Assembly (NCBI GenBank): GCA_963969495.1
Contig: OZ018329.1
Coordinates: forward strand, 73,794,912 to 73,858,911
DNA from: Ceratothoa steindachneri
Taxonomy: Eukaryota; Arthropoda; Malacostraca; Isopoda; Cymothoidae
DNA: 64,000 bases
Direction of reading: 5' to 3'
A program made the translations under genes and the position numbers. Below, piece by piece: positions 12,261 to 23,214 of the stretch. The notes under the pieces are model-generated. The model searched no databases. It saw only the letters and a list, made by a program, of their open reading frames with translations, and was not told the DNA's origin. The stretch's first letter is position 1. Every line of letters begins with the position of its first letter.

Positions 12261-14365
12261 GTTGAACTAAGTTTGGAGAACCTTACTTGGCTTTACTCCA
12301 CAACCTCTCCATTTTACCTTTTCTTTACACCACTGTATCCCAACCCCTTTTCAACCATCTATGGCCCGTCTTGACTATCTCCTGGAGTGTCAGATGAAGC
12401 ATAGGGAACTACTGTTGGGTTTTTGTAGGATTTATTGTGCCCCCTGCCCCAAACCCGAAGGAAGGCTTTGGCAGATATGGTAATTGTACCACTGCCAAGA
12501 GAAACTGGTACCATTTCATAGGTTCTCATTTTCACCTCTCTTAAATCTCTGAAAATCCTTTCCTTCATTTTTCTTCTATCAAGTTTTAAGGACCCTATGA
12601 GATGGTCCTCCACTTGGCACCCCAGCCCCAGTACTCCAGAGGATAGGTAATAGGGGATCACCCACTCTACTTAGTAGACCCACCTCTTCTCCTCCTTTAT
12701 TACCTACCCTACATCTCCCAACTTTTTCTCTTGGTATTTAAGAGAGGTTCTGGCAGTTGGGTGCACTTCCTGCCTTGTATTTGGACCCACTCCAGTGGTG
12801 GGATGCTCCGCGAAGGCCGAAATTCTGACGTGAATGTATTAATTAGGGAGTCTACTGGGCTCCCTACTTCCTCTCAACCTCTCCACTGTACATTCGAGGT
12901 CACTACGCCAGCCCCATTCTTTATGGGACCAATCTGTTCAGGTTGAGAAGTTCCATATCAACTCAAATCTGAGGCCCTGTATGTATAAATGATCATACTG
13001 TGGATATATTCTGTTCCAATGATGACTTTTACTATGGTTGGTAAGGAGAAAGGAGGAGGGTTGACTGAGGGTGAGGAGTACTGATACTTCAGCCATAAAA
13101 CCAAATAATACTATCACATTGACTACCATGGCCACCATATGCACCCATATATGGGTTCCAGTGAAAAATTCAATTGTGCCACATCGCCCATATGTGGATG
13201 GTAGTGTTAACTACCTTTTGACTCTGTCACCCATTTACGAGTGACAGTATATGCAATTCCTTGCATTATAGAAACCGTGGGTTCTCTACTGAACATTTTG
13301 CTTTAGGTTTGGTGGCAATGATAGGAAAAAAATGAACTATCCAACATTTAGCTCTTACCCCAGGTTCCAGCATCTGAAGCCAGTTAGATGATGGAACCAT
13401 TTTCTTTATTTCAATACAAGGTTTACATATACATACATTTGGTATGCAATAAGTAATAAGAAAATGAACAATAAAGAATTTATTGAATATAGAACAAAAT
13501 TTAATTTACTTTTATGGTGACAATTTTGTATGCAAAAAAAAAGAGAAGAATTTCCATACACAAATCAAAAGGGAAATTGGTTACAACAAAACTAATATAG
13601 AAATTGGGCAACTAACAAATGAATATAGATGAATTATTTACCTACATTTTCATTCACATTTCCTGGTCACTAGTGAAGCAGTCAAGGTAGAAGTAAGGTT
13701 TTCTGTCACATTGTGAACAATATGTGTAGCCCTTACGAGCATTCTTTCTTTTGTTACTTTTTCATAGTAAATTTTACATATCCATCTCATTTTATTATTT
13801 GCATCAGTCTTACACTTTATGATGTAATACACCCTCGAGTTTTACGTATCTCATTTCTTCACACTCAAAAAGAGATAAAACCAGCTTTTCTCTTCAGGTT
13901 CCTTTATCATTTTCTTCCGTTTTTTGTCTGATAAATGATATGGGCTTTTCCAACAGCATGTAGGAAATTTTTATGTTATTGCAATAACGGAGTTATGTCT
14001 CAATTTATCAGAAGAGAACTTTAGAGGGGCGGGAGGGGGGTGGGGTCAGCTTGATTATTATAATGTTTCATATAGATAGGAACAGACAAAAGGGTGATCA
14101 TTTATATTAGGGATGATCTCCAGTGTTGTGAAAACACTACAATTAAAACAGGCGCTATCAGTGGCTAGATCTTAATGAGGGAAAGAATAAACTTGTCATA
14201 ACATTATTATATAGACCACCAAATCTTTGCTAGTAAGCTTCGTATTCTTTGTGTTGGGAGATAGAATGTGCATGTTGAAGTAAATAGAGACTGGAAAGCT
14301 TTTGTAGGTGATATGGAGGCTTTTGCACTTCCTTACATGGCTTTCACTAAGCTACCTGTCTTTCT
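12261..14365. other. Unassigned intronic sequence with short palindromes
   Basis: No coding similarity was recognised. Between 13138 and 13245 there is a cluster of short palindromes (ACCCATATATGGGT; CTGTCAC paired with GTGACAG) around a TTAA. This could be a piggyBac-type end, but that is only a guess. Confidence 0.35.
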
Positions 14366-14500
14366 CATAGAAGGTTGCATTTGAAGAAGCTCTGACAGAT
14401 TTGATATTCATCATAAGTTTGAAGTGATAATTTGATTTATTTGTATAGTACTGTTTACTTGTTTGCATAATACATTTGTGTTTAGTATTTGTTCTTTGTT
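14366..14500. repeat. Repeat copy 1 of a pair (partner 17314-17432)
   Basis: This AT-rich stretch begins GAAGGTTGCATTTGAAGAAG and ends near ACATTTGTGTTTAGTATTTG. It recurs with about 85-90 percent identity by eye 2.9 kb downstream. A LINE family A fragment is joined to its right end. Confidence 0.65.
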
Positions 14501-14851
14501 GTGCCTGGTTCGGAGACCGGATCGTGATTTATACGACTCACAAAGTGCGCTGAGTGCTCTCGGAGCATTGAAATCTCTGCATCCCCTGGTTCGCGATATC
14601 CGTGACGCTGCGGTTTGCGCGAGCCGGGTAGATGTCGAGATTATCTTCTGGTGGGTTTCTGGACATGTAGGAATTGCGGGGAATGAGCGCGCCCAAGAAT
14701 CCGCGAGGACTGAGCAACCAGACCAGCGTTTCGCTCTCCCTTACACCGACTACATGGCAGGAATACGGGCTCTCTGACAAAGAAGATGGGAGACGGTCGA
14801 GGGGAACTTAAAGTTACATGCCATTGCACTGCGACTGTTCCCATAGACCTA

Positions 14852-16111
14852 CGAGGGGCGGTCAATAAGTTTTGCGAATCGGTAGGGCAAAAGAGGAAGG
14901 TGGATGGCTGTTTGTGGGGGTGTTAGGACAAGTTATGACAAGTCAGGACCTGCAGCCGCACGCTCCTGCCTCGTCTATTTAAGAGGCAGTAGCTGATGAC
15001 AGATGGTCAGTCACAAATTTTTTAACAATGGAGAAGGTTGAGCACCGTGCAGTGATCAAATTTTTGACCAAGGAAGGCAAGAATGCAAAAGAGATCCATG
15101 AACGCATGATTGCAGTGTGCACCGACACCGCCCTTTCCTATGCAACCATTGCTCGCTGGAATAGGGAGTTCCGCCATGGTCGTGAGTCCATTGAAGATGA
15201 TGCCCGTCAGACGTGACCAACGAGGACAATGTGGCCCGTGTAGAGAGGATGATCCCCGAAAATTGACGGGTGAAGGTCGAAGAAATCGAGCGAGAACTTG
15301 GAATATCACATGGAAGTGTTATCAACATCATCCTCGACAATTTGGCCATGACCAAGGTCTCTGCCCGTTGGGTCCCTAGAAACCTCACGCCCCATGATCG
15401 ACTTCAACGTCGTCAAAGTTCGGAGGAGCTGCTGCTCATGCACAACCAAGACCCGGCGGGATTCGAGTCACGCATAGGGACAGGTAATAAAACGTGGGTC
15501 CATCACTGGGATCCCGAGACCAAGCTCGTAAGCATGGCCTGGAAGCACAGGGGCTCTCCGACCCCCATCGAGTTCCGGACACAACCCTCAGCCGGGAAGA
15601 TCATGGCCACCATCTTCTGGGATTCTGAGGGTGTTGATGGTGGACTATGCCCCTCGTGGAAGGACCATCACAGGCCAATATTACGCCGAGGAACTGGCTG
15701 GGTTGAAGAAGTGCATCCGTCAGAAGCGGCGCGGCAAGTTGACACGGTGTCCTGCTCCTCCACGACAATGCCCCTGTCCACAAGGCCAGAGTTGCACAAG
15801 CTGCCCCGCGTGAGTGCGGATTCGAGGAGCTCAACCATCTTCCCTACAGTCCAGATCTGGCCCCTAGCGACTACTTTTTATTCCGCCAGCTCAAGGATGC
15901 CTGTTTGGGGATGATGAAGATGTCCAGCTCGCCGTCCAGGAGTGGATTGAACAGCAGTCGGTAGATTTCTGGTTGTCGGGAATTCGAAGCCTCAGGGATA
16001 AGTGGCGCAAGTGCATTGAAGTCAAGGGTAGTTATATTGAAAAATAATACAACACTTTTCCGCATCCCGTTTCCTTATATCCGAATTGCAAAACTTATTG
16101 ACCGCTCCTCG
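14852..16111 (+). mobile_element. Mariner element 1, 1260 bp, complete with TIRs and TA duplication
   Basis: The left end is CGAGGGGCGGTCAATAAGTT and the right end reads CTTATTGACCGCTCCTCG, its imperfect inverse. TA lies on both sides (14850-14851 and 16112-16113). It is inserted in a LINE family A relic, so it is younger than that copy. Its length is normal for a mariner. Confidence 0.93.
15028..16047 (+). pseudogene. Mariner 1 transposase, broken
   Basis: The N-terminus reads MEKVEHRAVIKFLTKEGKNA and ends at a stop near 15216 after the paired helix-turn-helix region. Later frames give VEEIERELGISHGSVINIIL and a catalytic-domain stretch with TGNKTWVHHWDPETK and KIMATIFWDSEGV. The first catalytic Asp (TGDET in active relatives) is Asn here. 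At least three frameshifts or stops occur before the last codons (SYIEK, stop at 16045-16047). In active relatives this is a DD34D cut-and-paste transposase. This copy cannot encode one. Confidence 0.9.
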
Positions 16112-16216
16112 TACCTCTCAATGCCGCGATGGCTTCAGGTTGCTTTCTGTCGTCTCCGAATTGAACGCACCGCCATTTGATGGAGCGCTCGCCTGCTCCA
16201 TACTGTGAAGACTGCA

Positions 16217-16700
16217 TTGGTATTAGGCTTAATCAATAGGAATGTTAGTTATAAAAGTAAGCTATATAACTTGTATGTTATACCTTTCCTTGGATATAGT
16301 ATTCAGGCATGGTCTACACATCACTGGCAGGATATTAACATTCTGGAGGCAATACAGAGAAGAGCAACAAAAATGATACCCACCTTGATTATATAGATAG
16401 ATTGAGGGTACTTAACATGTTTTCATTCTTAGGGGGATATGATCCAGCCTTTTAAAATGTTTCAGGGGATTGATAAATTAGAAAGGGAAGTTTTTTAAGC
16501 TGGAGACTGATGAATAGGACAAGGGGCTCCTGTTTGAAAATTTAAAAAATAAAATGCAGCCAGGACTCAAGGGATATTATTTCAGTAAGAGTCACAGGTT
16601 CTTGGAATGCATTGTTTGAGGATATTATAAATAGCTCTAGTTCGACATTCAAAGGAAAGCTAGACTACTATATGGGGGAAGAGCATGTATAAATAACCTG
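16217..16700 (+). pseudogene. CR1/L2-like LINE fragment, RT C-terminal part
   Basis: The frame at 16205-16396 reads LGLINRNVSYKSKLYNLYVI, then IQAWSTHHWQDI and EAIQRRATKMIPTL. This is typical of the region after the polymerase palm in CR1/L2 elements. Downstream frames give pieces such as a VTGSWNALFE-like motif and SSTFKGKLDYY. The fragment is truncated at both ends and frameshifted. Confidence 0.75.
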
Positions 16701-17008
16701 ATTTTGCAGGCTTGTATGCATTTTTATTAGTACTTGGAAGCTTGGGGTTCTTGCATTATAAACTCAATATTATAAGCCTACTGGTTGATGGCTGAGAATG
16801 CAATCCACTGGATGACGATTTTAGCATGACAGATGATGGTGGCTTAATGGACTTTTGAATACTCTGACAGGCATGAGCTTGATAGGTCCCTAGTGTCTTT
16901 TTCATCCTTTATTTTTCTGTTGCACTAATGTGCATCAACCTAATTTTATGTGAAGAGGGCGATGGTGATAAACAAACTTGTTATTTCGAATCCATTATTC
17001 TTTTCTAG
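16701..17008. other. Unassigned intronic sequence
   Basis: Nothing was recognised apart from the T-rich tract and acceptor of POLA1 exon 5. Confidence 0.4.
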
Positions 17009-17152
17009 ATCGAGGATAATTTGCCTGATATTCCTGAAGCAGATTCTAAGCCAGGTATATTACCAACGGAAATTCGCAAATTGGTGGAAAGTCGACGTGA
17101 AGTAAAAAAATTGATGAAACAATCTGACCTCTCTCCTGAGCTGAAGCAACAG
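17009..17152 (+). CDS. POLA1: POLA1 exon 5 of 11 in window
   Basis: The exon encodes 48 residues including PGILPTEIRKLVESRREVKK and LMKQSDLSPELKQQ, the finger helix region between motifs A and B. The acceptor is TTTTCTAG ending at 17008; the donor is GTGGGT from 17153. Both ends are in phase 0. The intron before it (5473 bp) holds the split LINE with mariner 1 and a CR1-like fragment. The intron after it (13230 bp) holds the Tc1 element and the full-length LINE. Confidence 0.93.
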
Positions 17153-17313
17153 GTGGGTCCAATAAGCCCAAGTTTCAGCCTTGGAAATTTAATAGCCTCT
17201 GGTGTCACATGTGGTCTTAATCTTGTACTAGTATTTCAAATTTGAAAGCTTCCTAATTGCAATGTTGCTTTTTTATATTAACATTTTAATGTACTTGCTA
17301 CCTGGCTTTTCCT

Positions 17314-17432
17314 AGAAGGTTTTATTTGAAGAAGCTCTTGACAGATTTGATATTCATAATAAGTTTGATTTGCTTGTGTAGTATTGGTTATTTGTTTGAA
17401 AAATACATTTGTGTTTAGTATTTATTTTTTGT
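17314..17432. repeat. Repeat copy 2 of a pair (partner 14366-14500)
   Basis: This is the second copy of the AT-rich repeat, again ending with ACATTTGTGTTTAGTATTT. Here the sequence continues without a LINE, so the site may show the undisturbed repeat. A frame with a Cys-rich motif follows at 17579. Confidence 0.6.
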
Positions 17433-17578
17433 TGGGAAGATAAAACTTTTCTGTTGTTTGGATGTGGTACCTAAGTTACTTGTATAGTGAGTTAGTGTTC
17501 TTTAAAGTGTGATTTAGTGTGCCCCTCTTTCACTTTCGTGAGTGTTTTCGTTTTTATTTTTTAAACATTAATTAGGTT

Positions 17579-17785
17579 ATGGCTGAGTGCATTGAGTTAA
17601 GAGAAAAGAGGATGGCCGAGGGTGAACATGTTCTCGAGTCTTGTAATATTTGTGCTGGATGTGGAATGATAGGAGTGGGGTCTGCTTGTTTTGTTTGTGG
17701 GCTGAGAGAAAGTGCTGGTGTTAGAGGAGGGAAGAGCACAGGATTTGGAAAGAATAGCTATGTTGCAGGAGTTTACATTAGCTAG
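17579..17785 (+). CDS. Small Cys-rich ORF, possible CR1-like ORF1 start
   Basis: The frame gives 68 residues from MAECIELREKRMAEGEHVLE to a stop, with the cysteine pattern CNICAGCGMIGVGSACFVC. Such CxxC pairs near the N-terminus are seen in ORF1 of some CR1-type LINEs. Because CR1-like pieces and AT-rich repeats lie nearby, I infer a LINE 5' fragment rather than a host gene. No downstream intact frame follows. Confidence 0.3.
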   Translation: MAECIELREKRMAEGEHVLESCNICAGCGMIGVGSACFVCGLRESAGVRGGKSTGFGKNSYVAGVYIS

Positions 17786-18530
17786 GAGTAAGACTAGTGG
17801 AGAGTGGTAAAGGGAAGAAGGAATCGGGTAGCTAGTGAGGCATCTCCTGTTCCAGATGGAAGTAGGGATGCCATTGTTAATGCTGTGAGGATAGTAGACC
17901 CCCATCTTCAGGGACATCTTTCAGCCCATTTGTCCATAGCTTTTCACTAAGTTTTCAACCAGTTCCACATAATTGTCAGCTTTGTGATTGCCCCAAAAGC
18001 CCTGTCACACCGAAACAAAACTCTTTCAGGCTTCATTTTCTTTTTTAGTAAGTTTTTCAGGGAATTCAGAACACTGATTTTGCTGATCTGTGGTTCTACA
18101 AAGACACCAGCTTTCATCTTTGCCTCAGATAGTTTGTGAAAGGAATTTTAAGGCTGCAGACTCAAGAGCTATAACAAACTCCTTAATGAGACCTAGAATT
18201 AAATACAATGGAGGTAACGCCACCTTTTGATGGTCTATAAATTGCTCATGCTTAACAATTTGCACTGTAACAGAGAACTCTCCTTTGTGACCACTGCTTC
18301 TTGTGGTATCCTCACTGTCCCAAAGACAGAGAAAATTGTGAAACTTGGTAACCCTCCCTGAAGACCCATCAATAATGTTACCATTTTGAAGTCTTCAATC
18401 ACTTCCCAGCAATACTCCTTATAATTCAAAGCTTCTAATAGGAGCTGAACACTGTTGTAGTCATCCTTAGATATACTTAATGAGCCAGGGGAAGGGATGG
18501 ATGCTTATTCCAATTGTGGAGGAGTATATA

Positions 18531-19775
18531 CACTGTCTGATCAAAATAAAGGTCGTTCACTGAGTTTTGATGCATTGTATGTTTTATGTCACTAATTTGT
18601 TTCAGAATCCTTTAGTTTAGAGTAAACCTATATGGCAACATTCAGTAGTGTCTCTCACGTAGTAACCACCTGGTATAGATGTTATAACTGTCCTAACTTT
18701 TATAGGAGCTTCAAGAATGAAGACGTGTGGAAAAGACATTACACCATTTGATAAAGGACGCATCGTTACCTTCCATGAATGTGGCAAATCAGCATGTGAT
18801 ATCTCTACAGCAACAGGTATAGGCATAAGGACTATACAGAGAACAGATACAGGCTGGAAACAAAAGGGCGAAGCTGGTTCATCTCGTAGCAAATGCGGGA
18901 GGCATCAAATTCTTGACGAAAGAGACAGAAGCTCCTTGAATCGTTTGGTCAAGAAGAATCGGCGTTGCTCGACGCAGCAATTAACCAGCATGTTCTGTGA
19001 AGGTCCAAAAACGATTTCAACGAGAACTATGCGTCGTGAACTGAAAAAAATGCATGTATGTATGCAGCTGCCCCTCGATCAAGAAGCCACTTGTGACCAA
19101 CAAATCGGAAAAAAAGGCTGGAGTGTAGAGGATTGGAAAAGTGTCATTTGGTTGGATGAATCTAGGTTTACCCTCTTTCAGAGCGATGCGTGCATTAGAG
19201 TATGGTGAGAACCTCATGAAGCATTGGATCCATCATGCATCGTCCCCTCCGTGCAGGCATCTGGAGGTAGTGTGATCGTCTGGGGCTGTTCTACCTGGGC
19301 TAGACATGGATCTGCAATCGTCTACAGAAACAAGATGAAGTCTCGCGAGTATTTGCAGTTCCTGGACGATTAAGTTCACCCCTCAATGGACTTCTTTATT
19401 CCCTTTGCCTTGGAATTTTTCAGGACGATAACGCGCGCATCCACCGGTCTAACATCGTCAAAGATTGGTTCACTCAGCATTAAGGGATCATTTCGGCATA
19501 TTGAGTGGACACCACAGTCCCCAGATTTAAATCCCATAGAGAATTTATGGGAGGAGCTTGAAAAGGATCTGCGTGCCTCATCGCCTCTTCCATCATCATT
19601 GAACGATTTGGGTCAATGGCTGCTGGAATTGTGGCCGAAATGAAAGCTAGAGAAGATGCAAAGGCCTGTAGAATCAATGTCAGATAGGATGAGAGCTGTA
19701 ATTCTATCGGGAGGAGGTCCAATAGCTTATTAAATTATTATTACACTGAACAACCTTTATTTTGGCCAGGCAGTG
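18531..19775 (+). mobile_element. Tc1-family element, 1245 bp, with TIRs and TA duplication
   Basis: The left end reads CACTGTCTGATCAAAATAAA. The inverse of the right end reads CACTGCCTGGCCAAAATAAA. TA flanks both sides (18529-18530 and 19776-19777). It interrupts the minus-strand repeat gene listed separately. Its length is normal for a Tc1. Confidence 0.93.
18717..19643 (+). pseudogene. Tc1 transposase, broken
   Basis: The frame 18717-19208 starts MKTCGKDITPFDKGRIVTFH, carries two helix-turn-helix regions (ACDISTATGIGIRTIQ; TISTRTMRREL) and reaches the first catalytic Asp in VIWLDESRFTLFQSD. It ends at a TGA just after RVW. Beyond it, frames give VWGCSTWARHGSA, QDDNARIHR (second Asp) and PQSPDLNPIENLWEELEKDL (catalytic Glu). 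The order D, D, E with normal spacing is kept, but a stop and at least two frameshifts inactivate the gene. Confidence 0.9.
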
Positions 19776-20457
19776 TATTTAATGCTTCTTGACGAGCTGT
19801 CAATGAAGAGCATCCAATCATCTGGATTACATGTAATTCTATTTTCATCAAACATACCAAATACATCATTGCAGTAGCATAGCCCAGCCTGATAAGAAAA
19901 TATTTGGCCTTTCCTCTTATTTGTCACTTGCACATTTTTATCCAGCAAATCCCACTCTTAAGCCTGGAAAGCTCTTTATTCCTCTCGACAGCCATATCTC
20001 TGAAACTAGTCTACATCTTCACTGATCTTTCCATCTTCTGAGGGTGGCTTATTTCTTTCCGGAGCGGTACAACTGGGAGATCAGCACTGTGTGGTACTAC
20101 TGCAATAGAGGATGGAAAATCGGAAAAGGAAATACAAGGTGCATTTTTGCCACTTCACTGTCTTGAAGGTTCCACCATGCAGTAGTAGCAGTTCCTTGAG
20201 AGGTCAGTGGGTCCACGGCAAATCATGGGAATTTCAAAGTTCATGGCTTTTCTTTCCCCTCTATACCATACTGTAAAAGTAAAAATATATACTTTATTAC
20301 TCTTTATAACGAACAATTTTTTATCTTCCAAAATTTTCTTGCAGTGTTCACAAGAAAAATGAGGTGCCCAGGGCTGTGTCCTACTCAGCTTCTGACATAG
20401 CAAAGTATACTTTCTAAGCTTCACAAATTAAGTTTGCATGGGTGTGTTCTGGAACAT

Positions 20458-20470
20458 TCTTGAAACTTCA
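20458..20470. repeat. Target-site duplication, left, of LINE copy A3
   Basis: TCTTGAAACTTCA is repeated exactly at 27243-27255, directly after the A-tail of the LINE. This defines both ends of the element. Confidence 0.92.
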
Positions 20471-21008
20471 CCCCGTAAGGGGCGCGGCGATTTGCCATCC
20501 TGGCCGCCGTGCTCACGGGATCCAGCGCTCCGTCCGGCCCCAGCTTAGCCTCTCTTCCTTCCTTCAGATAGCCCGATTTCTCCCCTACCTCGTCGCTTTT
20601 CATACAACCTCTCCCACAACTTTCTCTGGTCAGCCTCTAATTTCACAGGGTAGATGCTGACCTTCTTCTCAAGCCAACCACCCCGGATCGGGGCTGGGGG
20701 GAGAGGGGACGTTGTTCCCTAACCCCTGAGCTCCGGTTCGGGATTGGGTTTTTTTAAGAACCTGCTTCATCCCCACCCATACCTTCCTCACATTCCCTTT
20801 CTTCTCCTCTTCACATTCTATCAATTTTACGCCGTGTCCAAGGTGGAGCCGCCATGCCGAAGGACTGCCAGGCCACCAGGCGGGAGGGGTGGTCTGAAAT
20901 GGCGGCGCCTGGCTCTGCCGGGCTTGTAAGCACCTCGCAGTGCGGGCAACTGCGAGAGGTGATGAGCTATTGCGTCCCGTATTAAAAAGAGGGTCACCAT
21001 GCCCATGT

Positions 21009-22493
21009 ATGACCAAAAATTCCCAACCCCCAACTTCCCCAAGAAAATCAACGGAGCCGCCCTCGTGCAGCTCCACCGAGAAAATGGAGGTCCCCCCCCC
21101 CCTTGTGCTTGCGCAGGGGACCCTCCATAATTCTTTAACCGGAGAGGAGGCTTACTCCTCTCCTACGCCTACGGGTGTAGGGGACTCCCCCTCACCCCCT
21201 TCTCTGGAGGTGCTTTCGGGCACCTCCCTATCTCCAGCGGCAGTCCCTCCTTTGCTTTCTAAGGGGACTGCCAAGAAAGCCAGCAGGCAGCCCATCGCCG
21301 ACCGCACCTCGTGCAAGCGGCTCGGTAGGGCAAACCCCCTTAGGGGGGAGAGGGAAGCCAGGCCCCTTCGGTCGCTTCCCTCAAAAGACCTGCTGGCAAG
21401 AATTTTAAACCTTGCTGGGGTCAAGGCCTGTGCCTCCCCACACAAGACTGGCGACACTGCCAAGGGGACCTGCGATGTCCTGGGAGGGGATGGCCAACTG
21501 GAGGCCCCTCCTGTGATAGACATGGTCCTTGAGGAGACCCAGCCTCAGACGATAGGGCCTTCCATGGGGGGGAATCCGGGCTTGGCGCCAAGCACCGAAC
21601 CCGAATCCGCACCTATGCAAGGTCCCCCTCAAACGGCCGAGGGCTCCGAGGCAGTAAAAGGAGGGGAGGGATCTCCTCCGACAGGTGCCCCTACGAGTAC
21701 CAGGACCTTCTCCATTTCGGAGAGGGACCTGGCTGAGGACGGCCCATCTGGCATGGGGGCTTCTGCCGCCTATGGTGAGAAGCGGGTTCATCCCCCGCCC
21801 TCCTCTCCTAAAAAGAAAAAGACGAAGAAGACTCGGGGCTCCTCTCCATCCGCGGGGGCTGCGGGGACGGATGGGTCTGCTAACACTTTGGTAGGCGACC
21901 AAGCCAAGATCGGCACATCCGGCCCCTCTACCCCCTCGTGTGCGGAGCCCCTGACTAAGACTAACACCAAGAATGCACAGGGCGGAGCCTCGATGACATC
22001 GGGGCCCCTGATTCAGAGGTTACCTGGCGTTTTCGAGCCCGCTGGCTTCAAACGCTTCCTCGTTATTCGCTCCACTGATGGCACCATGTTGTCCAAGGGC
22101 AACATGATCCATCAAAGGAGAGGATTAGCTAGTGCAATTGTTAGAGAGCCGAAGGTAACCCGTTTCTCGGACGGGAGCCTTTTGGCGAATGCGGCGAATC
22201 CCGCCGAGGCGGCCAAGATAAGTGCTCTTCGGACACTTCATGGCACCCCGGTGAGTGTGACGCCGCACTCTACCATGAACTTTGTGAAGGGAGTAGTTTA
22301 TGCGAGGGAACTCGTTGACTACTCCATTGAGGACATCACCCTAGAGCTGGCCCACCATGGGGCGGTCAAGGTCAAACGTGTGATGAAAAAACAGGGAGGG
22401 GCCTCGAGACCCACCCCTATTACTGTCACCGCTTCGGCCATACGAATCGATCATGTAGACGTGCAAAATCGGGGTCACCCGAAGTCTGTGTAA
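21009..22493 (+). pseudogene. ORF1 (gag-like) of LINE copy A3, knuckle region lost
   Basis: The frame begins MTKNSQPPTSPRKSTEPPSC at an in-frame ATG. A better Kozak ATG at 20999 is in another frame here, although it leads the open ORF1 in copy A5. The protein has a long Pro/Ser/Thr-rich disordered half, a Lys-rich stretch (SSPKKKKTKKTRGSS) and a conserved core (RLPGVFEPAGFKRFLVIRS to VYARELVDYSIEDITLEL) typical of LINE gag proteins. About 100 bases carried by copy A2 are missing after GGASRPTP, which shifts the frame through the first zinc knuckle. It probably bound RNA in the transposition particle. Confidence 0.88.
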
Positions 22494-23101
22494 ATTGCTC
22501 CAAGGTCGCACACGATAAGTCCAAATCGTGTGTGACCAAGTGTGTCAATTGCGGAGAGCCGCACCCTGCTTCTTCGAAGCAATGTGGTGTATATCTCCTT
22601 GAGAAAGAAATCCTGGCCGTTCAGGCCCAGGATCGACTCTCATTCCGCGAAGCTAAGGACTTGGTCCTGGCGCGCCCGGCTCTGCCTGGGACGTCATATG
22701 CCTCAATAGTTAGGAAAGCACCCTCTGCTCATGGCCCATCCAGGCCAATGAGCACGGTTGTTTCCGCGCCCATTCGGAGCCCTTCTGCGGGCTCTACTAC
22801 ACCCGGGCGCTCCCCTGGTAAAGCTGGCGGCAAAAAGGGTTCACACCCAGCCCCGGCTAATACCAGGGCTCCCCCCTCTTCCCCCAGCGTGACCTTCTCC
22901 CGTAAGGCGAAACGGCCACGCGCCTCCACCGAGTCGTTAGACTCACAGGAGGCAACACCCCTGAAGATGGTCGCTAGGCCATCTTCCGGGGTTCCTAAAG
23001 CTGTTCCCCGAAAGGAGGACAGCAACAAAGGAGCTTCGGCCCCTTCGGTCACGCCCCGAGGTGGAGCGAGTGGCTCGGAGACGGTGGTTCCTCGAAAATA
23101 G
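22494..23101 (+). pseudogene. ORF1 C-terminal part of LINE copy A3 (CCHC knuckles)
   Basis: Out of frame with the upstream part, this piece carries the knuckle words AHDKSKSC and CVNCGEPHPASSKQC, then a Ser/Pro-rich tail ending at TAG (23099-23101). In copy A2 the same place reads GAG (Glu) and the frame continues into the endonuclease. The knuckles are the nucleic-acid binding part of the gag-like protein. Confidence 0.82.
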
Positions 23102-23214
23102 GGCCCCCCGCCTCCCAAGCCGCAACGCCCGCCTAAGGTTTCGAAGCGGAGGGAGGAAAAGACTCGCATGGCGAGCCCAACCTCCCCCAATAAGTCCTCG
23201 AAGGCGATAGCGCT

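Larger units (their letters stand above)
14501..16216 (+). mobile_element. LINE family A 5'-truncated relic, split by mariner 1
   Basis: The left piece (14501-14849) encodes RNase H fragments (DSQSALSALGALKSLHPLVR and FWWVSGHVGIAGNERAQESA). The sequence stops at GACCTA and resumes at 16112 with TACCTCTCAATGCCGCGATG, the continuation of the ORF2 tail, as far as about 16216. Removing mariner 1 and one TA rejoins the LINE. The copy has an internal deletion near 14775 and no intact frame. Confidence 0.88.
17890..20424 (-). pseudogene. Repeat-encoded protein of unknown function, split by Tc1
   Basis: On the minus strand, pieces in order are: CEHCKKILEDKK and ERKAMNFEIPMICRGPTDLS with RNCYYCMVEP (20424-20155); IFSYQAGLCYCNDVFGMF and DDWMLFIDSSSRSIKY (19948-19777); then, past the Tc1 insertion, YKEYCWEVIEDFKMVTLLMG with LQGG (18429-18235); and LPPLYLILGLIKEFV, FWGNHKADNY and MSLKMG (to about 17890). 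I recall this layout from repeated hypothetical proteins in arthropod genomes, but I cannot name the family. Stops and frameshifts are present in every piece. Removing the Tc1 and one TA rejoins the frame across the site. Confidence 0.6.
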
